NCBI RefSeq assembly: GCF_016411865.1
Contig: NZ_JAEKJA010000024.1
Location: 81,598-145,597, forward strand
Length of the DNA: 64,000 nt
Direction: 5' to 3'
Origin: Acuticoccus mangrovi
GTDB taxonomy: Bacteria; Pseudomonadota; Alphaproteobacteria; Rhizobiales; Amorphaceae
Shown: piece after piece, positions 9,516 to 17,669 of the stretch
Numbering within the stretch: the stretch's first letter is position 1
Layout: the number at the start of each line of letters is the position of its first letter
Position numbers and translations under genes: made by a program
Notes under the pieces: generated by a model
Seen by the model: the letters and a program-made list of their open reading frames with translations, nothing else
What the model was told of the DNA's origin: nothing
The model's database searches: none

Positions 9516-10435
9516 CAGGCGGGGATTCCCTCGCGTGAGGGGCGCAGCGCCGACCAGGCGACGCGGTGCACGGGGGTGGGAATGCCCGCTGCCTCGCCAA
9601 GCGCCACGATGCGGCCCGACAGGCCCTCGATCTCCAGCCGCTTGCCGCGGGTGAGGTCGTCGAGCATCGAGGAGCGCATCATCGGGTTGGCAGCGGAGAT
9701 GAAGCTCATGTGTTCGTCGAGGAAGTCGGGCGCGATGCCGCTCTCGTGGTGCCGCGCGACGGCGAGCGATTCCTCGATCGCCGCCACATAGAGCGCCCGA
9801 CCCGCCGGATCGTCGAGGATCGGGCCGATGGGAAGGCGCGCCAGCGAGGTGACGGCGGAGAAGGCCGACAGGAAGATGAACTTGTCCCAGAGCCTCTTGC
9901 GGATGTCGTCGGCGAGGAGGTGGTCGAGCCCGGCCGCCGCCATCGCCGAGGCGAAGTCGCGCAGCGCCGGCCGGTCCGATCCGTCGAACGCGCCGAACAC
10001 CAGGCGGGCGAACGCGGTGGAGTGGCGCACGACGCCCGGCTCCTTGACGTCGGCGCCGATATAGGCGGCGCCCCCCGCCGCCCGGTCCGCGCCGTAGGCC
10101 TCGGTGATCGCGGCTTCGGCGTCGATGCCGTTCTGCAGCGACAGCACCGTCGTCGCAGGTCCCACGAGGGGGCGGATCGCCGCGAGGGCGGCCGCCGTGT
10201 CGTAGAGCTTCACGAGGACGAGCACGATGTCGGCCGTGCCCGCCGCGGCCGGGTCCTCGGTGGCCGCGACCGGCACGGTCGCGTCACCGAGAGGGCTCTC
10301 GATCCGGAGCCCGTCCCGTTGGATCGCCGCGAGGTGGGCGCCGCGCGCGATCAGCGTGACGTCGGTCCCGGCGGCCGCGAGACGCCCGCCGAAATAGCCG
10401 CCGACGGCGCCCGCCCCCATCACGACGATCCGCAT
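9515..10435 (-). CDS. Ketopantoate reductase-family (PanE/ApbA-like) 2-oxoacid reductase
   Basis: A 306-residue NADPH-dependent reductase. The Rossmann motif GAGAVGGYFGG starts at residue 7; the catalytic Lys is probably in RLWDKF in the C-terminal helical domain, and the VLSLQNG segment matches the family. Classical PanE reduces 2-dehydropantoate in CoA synthesis, but the gene sits between livK and livH (4 bp from one, overlapping the other by 1 bp). The usual Asn four residues after the catalytic Lys is Ser (KFIFLS). I infer it acts on a 2-oxo acid linked to the imported compound rather than in pantothenate synthesis; this is unproven. Confidence 0.8.
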   Translation of the reverse strand: MRIVVMGAGAVGGYFGGRLAAAGTDVTLIARGAHLAAIQRDGLRIESPLGDATVPVAATEDPAAAGTADIVLVLVKLYDTAAALAAIRPLVGPATTVLSLQNGIDAEAAITEAYGADRAAGGAAYIGADVKEPGVVRHSTAFARLVFGAFDGSDRPALRDFASAMAAAGLDHLLADDIRKRLWDKFIFLSAFSAVTSLARLPIGPILDDPAGRALYVAAIEESLAVARHHESGIAPDFLDEHMSFISAANPMMRSSMLDDLTRGKRLEIEGLSGRIVALGEAAGIPTPVHRVAWSALRPSREGIPA

Positions 10436-10439
10436 CGGT

Positions 10440-11576
10440 CTACTCGACCAGCGTCCACTCGCCGTCGCGGATCTCGAGCATCCGGAAGGCGGTGAGGTCG
10501 AGGCCCATGTGGTCGTCCGGGCTCATGTTGACGACGCCGGCGGTGCCCATGAAGCCCGAGGTCTCCTCGATGGCGTCGCGGATCGCCACCGGATCGTCGG
10601 AACCGGCCCGCTCGATGGCGCCGACGAGGATCATCAGCCCGTCATAGGCGTGACCGCCGAAGGTGGAGACGTCCTCGCCGGTGGCGTCCTCGTAGGTCGA
10701 CTTGTAGCTCACCACCACGTCGCGCTGCGGATCGTCCGCGGGCAGGATGTCGGCGACGAGGAGGGCGGAGGCCGGCAGCCGCACGCCCTCGGCGGCGTCG
10801 CCGGCAAGGTCGATGAACGACTTCGAAGCCACGCCGTGGCTCTGGTAGAACGGCAGCTCGATGCCGAGCTGCTTGACGTTGCGCGTGACGATCGCCGGGC
10901 CCTGGCCGAAGCCGGGGTTCACGATCACCTCGAGCCCGTCGGTGTTCTTGATGTTGGTGAGCTGCGGCGTCATGTCCGAATCCTTCGGCCCGTAGCTCTC
11001 GTCGGCGACGATCTCGATGCCGTAGTTCCCCGCGACGTCGAGGCACTGCTCGCGCATCGACTTGCCGAACCCGCCGGTGCCGGAGATCAGCCCGACCTTC
11101 GACATGCCGCGCTGCTGGATGTCCTCGAAGATCTTCTCGCACGCCATCCGGTCGGTGTGCGGGGTCTTGAAGAGGTAGGGCTGGACCGGATCGATGATCA
11201 CCACGGCGCCGGCGAGCGAGATGAAGGGGATCTCGTAGTCGTCGAAGATCGGCGCCATCGCCATGGTGGTGCCGGTGGTGGAGCCGCCCACCATGGCGAC
11301 GATCTCGTCGTCCTCGACGAGGCGGGTCGCGAAGGTGCGCGCGTCGTTGGCGTTGCCGGCGCTGTCGTAGACGATCAGCTCCAGCGGGCGCCCGAGCACG
11401 CCGCCGGCCTCGTTGATCTTGTCCACGTAGATTTCGAGCGTCTTCTTCTCGGGCTCGCCGAGGAAGGAGGCCGGCCCGGTCGCGGACAGCACGGCGCCGA
11501 TCTTGATCGGATCCTGCGCGGCGGCGGGCATCGTCAGGCCGATCGCCGCGACCGCCGTCAAGAGTAGGTGTTTCAT
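10440..11576 (-). CDS. livK: LIV-type ABC importer periplasmic substrate-binding protein
   Basis: A 378-residue periplasmic binding protein with a Sec signal peptide cleaved after MPAAAQ (about residue 20) and the Peripla_BP_6 fold signature IKIGAVLSATGPASFLGEPE at the mature N-terminus. It delivers ligand to LivHMGF. The ATG at 11576 has an excellent Shine-Dalgarno (GGGAGGAA); the frame stays open upstream over paaN but that is not coding. It lies 56 bp after paaN and 4 bp before the panE-like gene. The symbol marks homology only; aromatic-acid binding is plausible from context. Confidence 0.88.
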   Translation of the reverse strand: MKHLLLTAVAAIGLTMPAAAQDPIKIGAVLSATGPASFLGEPEKKTLEIYVDKINEAGGVLGRPLELIVYDSAGNANDARTFATRLVEDDEIVAMVGGSTTGTTMAMAPIFDDYEIPFISLAGAVVIIDPVQPYLFKTPHTDRMACEKIFEDIQQRGMSKVGLISGTGGFGKSMREQCLDVAGNYGIEIVADESYGPKDSDMTPQLTNIKNTDGLEVIVNPGFGQGPAIVTRNVKQLGIELPFYQSHGVASKSFIDLAGDAAEGVRLPASALLVADILPADDPQRDVVVSYKSTYEDATGEDVSTFGGHAYDGLMILVGAIERAGSDDPVAIRDAIEETSGFMGTAGVVNMSPDDHMGLDLTAFRMLEIRDGEWTLVE

Positions 11577-11632
11577 CAGTTTCCTCCCGGGGTGGGGGCG
11601 ACCGTCTTCCGCGGCTCGCCCTCGGGTGAGTG

Positions 11633-13291
11633 TTATGCGGGGACCGGCCGCCTGACGGTTGCCACCGAGAAGCGGTTGGTCACGAAAGCGAGATCGGTCA
11701 GCGTGGCGGTGCCGGCCGGGTTGAGCCCGGTCACGTGGTAGTCGGAGAAGGCGGCCGACTGGTTCACCAGGATCGGGCCGGTGAGGTTCACCGAAAGCGG
11801 CGCGCCGACCGCGGCGAAGGCGTCTTCCGCCGCCTCGATCACCGCCTCGTCGGTGGCGTAGAGGGCGGCGGTGATCGCACCCTTCTCGGCGACGGACTTC
11901 GCCGCGAGGGCGACCCCGTCCGCCGCATCCTTCACCGTCACCAGGAAGGCGACGGGGCCGAAGCACTCCTCGCGCCAGGCCTCGTCCGCGGCGTCGACGG
12001 CGACGATCGCGGGCGTCGCGGTGCGCGCCTCGCCCGCCCCCTCGACCGGGGCCGACGGCCGGACGAGGCGCCCCTTGCCGCTCGCCTCGGCGACGCGCTT
12101 CAGCGTGGCCGGGTTCTGCACGGCGCCGAGCACCGCCATCGCCCGCGCGGTGTCGCCGAGAAGCTTGTCGAGCGCCTTGGCGATCCCCTCGCCGACCTCG
12201 TCGACACTCTTGTGACCCTCGTCGGTGTCGATGCCGCCGGCCGGCACGAACAGGCTCTGCGGCGCGGTGCACATCTGACCCGAATAGAGCGACAGGCTCA
12301 TGGCGAGATTGCCGCACATTCCCTTGAACGAGTCGGTGCCGGTGATCACCACCGGGTTCACCCCCGCCTCCTCGGTGAAGACCGGACGGCCGCGCGCGTG
12401 CGCCCTAACCGTCGCGCCGAAGGTGGCGGAGCCGGTGAAGTCGATCATGTCGACGTCGTCGCTGGCGATATAGTCCATCGTCACCGGATGGTCCGGATCG
12501 TCGGCGGCGAGCAGCACCACGTTCGGGTCGAAGCCCGCCTCGGCGAGCACCTCGCGGATCGTCTTCACGGTGATCGCGAGCGGCAGGATCGCCATCGGAT
12601 GCGGCTTGACGATGGAGGCGTTGCCCGTCGCGAGGTTGGCGAAGAGGGCCGAATAGGAGTTCCACGTCGGAAAGGTGGAGCAGCCGATCACGAGGCCGAC
12701 GCCGCGCGGGGCGATGCGGAACGTCTTCTCGAGCACCAGCGGCGGGTTCTTGCCCTGCGGCTTCTCCCAGCGCGCCGACGCGGGAACGGCGGTCATCGCC
12801 TCGTAGGCGTAGGCGACGGCCTCGAGGCCGCGGTCCTGCGCGTGGGCGCCGCCCGCCTGGAAGGCCATGATGAAGGACTGGCCGGTGGTGTGCATCACCG
12901 CGTTGGCCATCAGGAAGCTCTGCCGATTGAGCCGGTGGAGCGCCTCGAGGCAGACGCCGACGCGCTCCTCCACCGACGCCTTCGCCCACGACGTCGCGGC
13001 CGCGTTGGCCGCCTCGATCAGCGTCCCGGGAGCGGCCGTCGGATAGGTGATCGCGAGAGGCAGGCCATAGGGGCTCGCCTCGGCACCCGTCGTCCCCTCG
13101 CTCGGCTGGTCGAGCGGGAAGGTGGTGCCGAGCAGCGCCTTGAAAGCGGCCTCCCCCTCGTCCTTCGCGCTCTCGCCGTAGATCTTGCCGGAGGGCATCT
13201 CCGGATAGGCCGACCAGTAGCCGCGAGCGTGGATTTCGGAAACCGCACGCTCCAGCGTCTCGCGGTGCGACTCGAACAGCGCGCTCAACAC
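11633..13291 (-). CDS. paaN: Phenylacetate degradation protein PaaN (aldehyde dehydrogenase-like)
   Basis: About 552 residues of aldehyde-dehydrogenase fold matching stand-alone PaaN proteins (RGYWSAYPEMPSGKIYGE at the N-terminus). The catalytic Cys is expected in LYSGQMCTAPQ and the general-base Glu in VFTEEAGVNP. It is proposed to oxidise the semialdehyde formed on ring opening in the aerobic phenylacetyl-CoA pathway; no hydratase domain is fused, unlike E. coli PaaZ. The frame extends to a TTG at 13390, but GGGAGG lies just before GTG 13291 and TTG 13288, and homologues begin near LSALFESHRETL, so I chose 13291. It heads the paaN-liv operon, divergent from paaG. Confidence 0.85.
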   Translation of the reverse strand: MLSALFESHRETLERAVSEIHARGYWSAYPEMPSGKIYGESAKDEGEAAFKALLGTTFPLDQPSEGTTGAEASPYGLPLAITYPTAAPGTLIEAANAAATSWAKASVEERVGVCLEALHRLNRQSFLMANAVMHTTGQSFIMAFQAGGAHAQDRGLEAVAYAYEAMTAVPASARWEKPQGKNPPLVLEKTFRIAPRGVGLVIGCSTFPTWNSYSALFANLATGNASIVKPHPMAILPLAITVKTIREVLAEAGFDPNVVLLAADDPDHPVTMDYIASDDVDMIDFTGSATFGATVRAHARGRPVFTEEAGVNPVVITGTDSFKGMCGNLAMSLSLYSGQMCTAPQSLFVPAGGIDTDEGHKSVDEVGEGIAKALDKLLGDTARAMAVLGAVQNPATLKRVAEASGKGRLVRPSAPVEGAGEARTATPAIVAVDAADEAWREECFGPVAFLVTVKDAADGVALAAKSVAEKGAITAALYATDEAVIEAAEDAFAAVGAPLSVNLTGPILVNQSAAFSDYHVTGLNPAGTATLTDLAFVTNRFSVATVRRPVPA

Positions 13292-13383
13292 ATCCTCCCA
13301 GCCCCCGTGGTCGATGGGACCGTTGGGGCGTTCGTGCCGTTTCGTGTTATCGCCCTCCGGAAATCTCGCTGTCTCGGAGCGCG

Positions 13384-13434
13384 TTGACAACCGCTTTGAG
13401 GCCTCAATAAGTTACGGAAATTCGATCTCGTCAA
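13384..13434. promoter_or_regulatory. Overlapping divergent paa promoters with palindromic operator
   Basis: On the plus strand TTGACA (13384-13389), a 16-bp spacer and AATAAG (13406-13411) form a promoter for paaGIK. On the minus strand TTGACG (13434-13429), a 17-bp spacer and CTTATT (13411-13406) form one for paaN-liv; both use the same -10 bases. The perfect palindrome TTGAGGCCTCAA (13396-13407) lies in the plus-strand spacer and at the minus-strand start point, a typical repressor position. The likely ligand signal is phenylacetyl-CoA through a TetR (PaaR) or GntR-like (PaaX) regulator, but no such gene is adjacent. Promoters are read by eye. Confidence 0.55.
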
Positions 13435-13518
13435 GCCTTCCTGTCACACGTTGGAAGCGACGAGCGTTCAAAAACAACCACAACGCGGCGGCGGAATGCC
13501 GGGCCAAAGGGGAGGCTG

Positions 13519-14340
13519 ATGGATACCGTCTTGACGGAACGGCGTGGCGCCGTTCTGCTCGTCCGACTGAATCGTCCGGACAAATTGAATTCCTTCAACG
13601 AGGCGATGCACGCCGATCTCGCGGCGGCGCTCGGCACCGTCGAGGACGATCCCACGATCCGTGCCGTCGTCCTCACCGGCACCGGCCGCGCCTTCTCGTC
13701 CGGTCAAGACCTCTCCGATCGCGTGCGCGCCGAAGGCGACCCGCCGCCCGATCTCGGCGATACTCTGGGGCGTCTCTATAACCCCCTGGTGCGCCGGCTG
13801 CGGTCGCTGCCCGCCCCCACCATCGCCGCCATCAACGGCGTCGCGGCCGGGGCCGGGCTCAACATCGCGCTCGCCTGCGACATCGCGGTCGCCGGTCGGT
13901 CGGCGGTGTTCCTGGAGCCCTTCGCCAATCTCGGACTCGTGCCGGACGCGGGCGGCACCTTCACCCTCCCCCGCGCCATCGGCGCGATGCGCGCCCGCGC
14001 CATGGCGATGCTCGCCGAGAAGGTCGACGCCGAGACCGCCGAGCGCTGGGGCATGGTCTACCGCCTGTTCGACGACGACACCCTCGTCGACGATGCGGTC
14101 GCCCTCGCCGAGCGCCTCGCGAGGCTGCCCACCGACGGGCTGGTCGCCACCCGCCGCGCCTTCGAGGCCGGCGCCACCAACACGCTCGACGCCCAGCTCG
14201 ACGTGGAGCGCGACGCCCAGCGTGCCGCCGGCCTCCATCCGGACTACGCCGAGGGGGTCGCGGCCTTCGTCGGCAAGCGCCGCCCCGCCTTCATCGGCCG
14301 AGGCCCGGCTTCATCTTCCGAGGGTAAGAGCGATGAGTGA
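13519..14340 (+). CDS. paaG: 1,2-epoxyphenylacetyl-CoA isomerase (crotonase family)
   Basis: A 273-residue crotonase-fold enzyme. Oxyanion-hole segments are AFSSGQDLSDR (about residues 58-68) and GVAAGAGLNIALACD (about 110-124); the catalytic Asp is likely in LGLVPDAGGTF (about 139-149). PaaG converts the ring epoxide to the oxepin and moves double bonds during later beta-oxidation. The ATG at 13519 follows AGGGGAGG. It is first in paaG-paaI-paaK, overlapping paaI by 8 bp. The epoxidase genes paaABCDE are not in the window, so they must lie elsewhere. Confidence 0.9.
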   Translation: MDTVLTERRGAVLLVRLNRPDKLNSFNEAMHADLAAALGTVEDDPTIRAVVLTGTGRAFSSGQDLSDRVRAEGDPPPDLGDTLGRLYNPLVRRLRSLPAPTIAAINGVAAGAGLNIALACDIAVAGRSAVFLEPFANLGLVPDAGGTFTLPRAIGAMRARAMAMLAEKVDAETAERWGMVYRLFDDDTLVDDAVALAERLARLPTDGLVATRRAFEAGATNTLDAQLDVERDAQRAAGLHPDYAEGVAAFVGKRRPAFIGRGPASSSEGKSDE

Positions 14341-14770
14341 GATCGCCCGCCGCGCCGCCGACGTGATGTGGGCCGACGACCGCGCCTCCCAGGGGCTCGG
14401 CATGCGCATCGTGGAGGTCGGCGACGGCACCGCCACCCTCGCGATGGCGGTGCGCGAGGACATGACCAACGGCCACGGCATGGCCCACGGCGGCTTCATC
14501 TTCACCCTCGCCGATTCGGCCTTCGCCTTCGCCTGCAACTCCTCCGGCCAGCGCGCCGTCGCGAGCCAGTGCCAGGTCGCCTATCTGCGCCCCGCCATGC
14601 TGGGCGACACGCTCACCGCCCGCGCCGTGGAGCGCTTCAAGGAAGGGCGGCAGGGCATCACCGACGTCACCATCACGGACAGCTCCGGCGCCGTCGTCGC
14701 CGAGTTCCGCGGCTTCTCGCGCACCATCCCCGGCTCGCTGTTCGACACCAAGGACGAGACGAATGCTTGA
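14333..14770 (+). CDS. paaI: Hydroxyphenylacetyl-CoA thioesterase
   Basis: A 145-residue hotdog-fold thioesterase. GHGMAHGGFIFTLADSAFAFA (about residues 43-63, in two joined pieces) carries the HGG and Asp of the PaaI active site. PaaI removes CoA from dead-end intermediates of phenylacetate breakdown and so rescues CoA. The ATG at 14333 lies within the last codons of paaG, and the stop overlaps the start of paaK by 8 bp, which indicates translational coupling. Confidence 0.92.
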   Translation: MSEIARRAADVMWADDRASQGLGMRIVEVGDGTATLAMAVREDMTNGHGMAHGGFIFTLADSAFAFACNSSGQRAVASQCQVAYLRPAMLGDTLTARAVERFKEGRQGITDVTITDSSGAVVAEFRGFSRTIPGSLFDTKDETNA

Positions 14771-16073
14771 CCTTGCCCCCGATCGCGCCTCCCTGGACCC
14801 GATCGAGATCGCGAGCCGCGACGAGATCGCCGCCCTCCAGCTCGAGCGGATGAAGTGGAGCCTCGCGCACGCCTACAACAACGTGCCCTTCTATAAGAGC
14901 GCGTTCGAGGCGGCGGGCGTCCACCCCGACGATCTGACCTCGCTCGACGACCTCAAGCGGTTCCCCTTCACCCGCAAGTCGGACCTGCGCGACCATTACC
15001 CGTTCGGCCTGTTCGCCGTGCCGCGCGAAAAGGTCGCCCGCATCCACGGCTCCTCCGGCACCACCGGGCGGCCGACGGTGGTGGGCTATACCAAGCGCGA
15101 CATCGAGACCTGGGCGTCGGTGATGGCCCGCTCCATCCGCGCCTCGGGCGGGCGGCCGGGCGACATGGTGCACGTCGCCTACGGCTACGGCCTCTTCACC
15201 GGCGGGCTCGGCGCGCACTACGGCGCGGAGGCCCTCGGCTGCACCGTGGTGCCGATGTCCGGCGGCATGACCGAGCGCCAGATCCAGCTCATCGGCGACT
15301 TCAAGCCCGACGTCATCATGGTGACGCCCTCCTATATGCTCGCGATCCTCGACCACTTCCGCGCCGAGGGGCTCGATCCGCGCGAGACCTCGCTGAAGGT
15401 GGGCATCTTCGGCGCCGAGCCGTGGACCAACGCGATGCGCGCCGAGATCGAGGAGGCGTTCGACATGCACGCCGTCGACATCTACGGCCTGTCGGAGGTG
15501 ATGGGCCCGGGCGTCGCCAACGAGTGCGTCGAGACCAAGGACGGGCTGCACATCTGGGAGGACCACTTCTACCCGGAGGTGATCGACCCGGCGAGCGGCG
15601 CGCCGGTCGCCGACGGCGAGCTCGGTGAGCTCGTATTCACGAGCCTCACCAAGGAGGCGCTGCCGGTGATCCGCTACCGCACCGGCGACCTCACCCGCCT
15701 CAGCCCGGGCACCGCGCGCTCGATGCGTCGGATGGAGAAGATCACCGGCCGCGCCGACGACATGCTCATCATCCGCGGCGTCAACGTGTTCCCGACCCAG
15801 ATCGAGGAGCAGATCCTGAAGCTCGAGGCTCTCGCGCCGCACTATCTCATCGAGGTGCATCGCGAGGGGCGGCTCGATACGCTCACCGTCCACGTCGAAT
15901 GCCGCGGCGCGGAGGCGAGCGGACCGATCCGCGATGCCGCCGGGCGGGCGCTCGACGTCGCGGTGAAGAACACGGTGGGCATCTCGATCCGCACCCGCGT
16001 CGTCGACCCCGGCGCCATCGAGCGCTCGATGGGCAAGGCGAAGCGCGTGGTGGACCACCGGCCGAAGGACTGA
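14763..16073 (+). CDS. paaK: Phenylacetate-CoA ligase
   Basis: A 436-residue adenylate-forming ligase that activates phenylacetate to phenylacetyl-CoA, the pathway's first step. The ATP-binding loop is GSSGTTGRPTV (about 98-108), with YGLSEVMGPG and RYRTGDLT further on and a C-terminal domain starting around KITGRADDMLIIRGVNVFP. The length is normal for PaaK. It is last in the paaGIK operon; a 99-bp spacer separates it from the HAD phosphatase gene. Confidence 0.95.
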   Translation: MLDLAPDRASLDPIEIASRDEIAALQLERMKWSLAHAYNNVPFYKSAFEAAGVHPDDLTSLDDLKRFPFTRKSDLRDHYPFGLFAVPREKVARIHGSSGTTGRPTVVGYTKRDIETWASVMARSIRASGGRPGDMVHVAYGYGLFTGGLGAHYGAEALGCTVVPMSGGMTERQIQLIGDFKPDVIMVTPSYMLAILDHFRAEGLDPRETSLKVGIFGAEPWTNAMRAEIEEAFDMHAVDIYGLSEVMGPGVANECVETKDGLHIWEDHFYPEVIDPASGAPVADGELGELVFTSLTKEALPVIRYRTGDLTRLSPGTARSMRRMEKITGRADDMLIIRGVNVFPTQIEEQILKLEALAPHYLIEVHREGRLDTLTVHVECRGAEASGPIRDAAGRALDVAVKNTVGISIRTRVVDPGAIERSMGKAKRVVDHRPKD

Positions 16074-16172
16074 CGCGGCCGCCGGCAACTTGACGGACCC
16101 CGCCCCCCGGCGCACTTCTCCTCATGAGCCGCGGCCATCGTCGGCCGCGGCACGGAACCCGTGAAGTCCGCA

Positions 16173-16856
16173 ATGTCCCCACGCCTTGTCCTGTTCGACT
16201 GCGACGGCACCCTCGTCGACAGCGCCGCCGTGATCATTGGCGCGATGCGCGCCGCCTTCGAGCGCCACGACCTCGCCCCGCCGACCACGGCGGAGATCCG
16301 CGGCATCATCGGCCTGTCGCTGCCGATCGCCATATCGAACCTCTGCGCCAAGCATCCCGACGCGCCGGTGGAGGCGATCACCGCCGCCTACCGGATCGCC
16401 TACCGCGACACGACGGCGCGGGAGGCGGCGCAGGAGCCGCTGTTTCCCGGCACCGTCGACGCGCTCGCGAAGATCAACGACGACGACACCCTTCTCGGCG
16501 TCGTCACCGGCAAGTCGCGGGCGGGCCTGTCGCGCGTGCTCGCCGCCCACGGCCTCGCCGACCAGTTCGTCGTGAGCTTCACCGCCGACGACGCGGCCTC
16601 CAAGCCCTCCCCGGAGATGGTGGAGAAGGCGATCGCCGAGACCGGGGCCGACGTCGCCCGGACCGCCGTCATCGGCGACACCACCTTCGACATCGAGATG
16701 GCGGTCAACGCCGGCGTCCATCCGATCGGCGTCGCCTGGGGCTACCACGCGCCGGACCGGCTGACGGCGGCCGGCGCGAAGGCCATCGCCGGCACCATGG
16801 CCGACCTGCCCGGCCTCGTCGCGAACCTCATGGGCGAGACCATCGGCCATGGCTGA
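16173..16856 (+). CDS. HAD-superfamily phosphatase (phosphoglycolate phosphatase-like)
   Basis: A 227-residue HAD hydrolase. Motif I is LFDCDGTLVDS at the N-terminus, a helical cap follows, motif II Thr is in VVTGKS, motif III Lys in AASKPSPEM and motif IV in VIGDTTFDIEMA. The overall pattern resembles Gph/PGP-type phosphatases, but the substrate cannot be fixed. I used the ATG at 16173, giving MSPRLVLFD; a GTG at 16161 would add four residues and neither has a strong Shine-Dalgarno. It overlaps the ATP12 gene by 8 bp, an arrangement often seen in alphaproteobacteria. Confidence 0.85.
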   Translation: MSPRLVLFDCDGTLVDSAAVIIGAMRAAFERHDLAPPTTAEIRGIIGLSLPIAISNLCAKHPDAPVEAITAAYRIAYRDTTAREAAQEPLFPGTVDALAKINDDDTLLGVVTGKSRAGLSRVLAAHGLADQFVVSFTADDAASKPSPEMVEKAIAETGADVARTAVIGDTTFDIEMAVNAGVHPIGVAWGYHAPDRLTAAGAKAIAGTMADLPGLVANLMGETIGHG

Positions 16857-17574
16857 GGCGCCGCGCCCGCCGGAGCCCGCCGAGCCGATCCGCCGCTTCT
16901 ATCGCGAGGCGAGCGTCGCCGATCACGCGGCCGGCGCCCGCATCCTCCTCGACGGGCGGCCGGTGCGCACCCCGGCGAAGGCGCATCTTGCCGCTCCCCG
17001 CCCCGTCGCCGAGCGCATCGCCGCGGAGTGGAACGCGCAGGGCGAGCACATTCTCCCCCTCACCATGCCGATGACGCGCCTCGTCAACACCGCGATCGAC
17101 GGGGTCGGCGGCGCGGTGGAGGCGGTGCGCGAGGACATCGCCAAGATGGCCGGCAGCGACCTCGTGATGTACCGCGCCGACTGGCCGGCGGGCCTCGTCG
17201 CCGCGCAGAAGCAGCGCTGGGACCCGGTGGTCGCGAACGCCGAGGCGTTGTTCGGCGTCCGCATCGTCCTCGTCGAAGGGGTGATGCCGGTGAGCCAGGA
17301 CGAGCGCCTCACCCTCGCCGTGCTCGACGCCCTGCCGCGCGATCCGCTCCCGCTCGCCGCCCTCCACCAGCTCACCACGCTGACCGGCAGCGCGCTCATC
17401 GCCCTCGCCGTCGCCCGCGGCACCCTCGGCTTCGACGAGGGGTGGATCGCCGCCCACGTCGACGAGGACTGGAACATCGCCGAGTGGGGCGAAGACGCCG
17501 AGGCCGCCCGCCGCCGCGCCCAGCGCCGCCGCGATGCGCAAGAGGCTGCCTTCGTGCTCGCCCCATCCGCTTGA
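16849..17574 (+). CDS. ATP12-family F1F0-ATPase assembly chaperone
   Basis: A 241-residue protein of the ATP12 family, related to the mitochondrial chaperone that protects free F1 alpha subunits. Characteristic segments are RRFYREASV near residue 15, GRPVRTPAK near 40, MTRLVNTAIDGV near 75 and SDLVMYRAD near 101. The family is largely confined to alphaproteobacteria and mitochondria, which supports the taxonomic assignment. It overlaps the HAD gene by 8 bp; pccB follows after 95 bp. Confidence 0.92.
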   Translation: MAEAPRPPEPAEPIRRFYREASVADHAAGARILLDGRPVRTPAKAHLAAPRPVAERIAAEWNAQGEHILPLTMPMTRLVNTAIDGVGGAVEAVREDIAKMAGSDLVMYRADWPAGLVAAQKQRWDPVVANAEALFGVRIVLVEGVMPVSQDERLTLAVLDALPRDPLPLAALHQLTTLTGSALIALAVARGTLGFDEGWIAAHVDEDWNIAEWGEDAEAARRRAQRRRDAQEAAFVLAPSA

Positions 17575-17669
17575 GAGCGGCCGGGTCGCCCGATCGCCAA
17601 GGGTGAATTCGCGCGCAAAGGCCGATAATCTCACCCCTCAGACCCGTTCACCAATCAAGGCCACCTTGC

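Noticed and set aside
9515..10435. Housekeeping ketopantoate reductase PanE
   Set aside because: The fold fits, but the gene is embedded in a LIV transporter operon, so the biosynthetic symbol is not supported.
11630..13387. A 585-codon plus-strand open frame opposite paaN
   Set aside because: paaN matches its family over the full length; the antisense frame shows no domain and no ribosome-binding site.
14673..16115. A 480-codon minus-strand open frame opposite paaK
   Set aside because: paaK is unambiguous, and the antisense protein is low-complexity.
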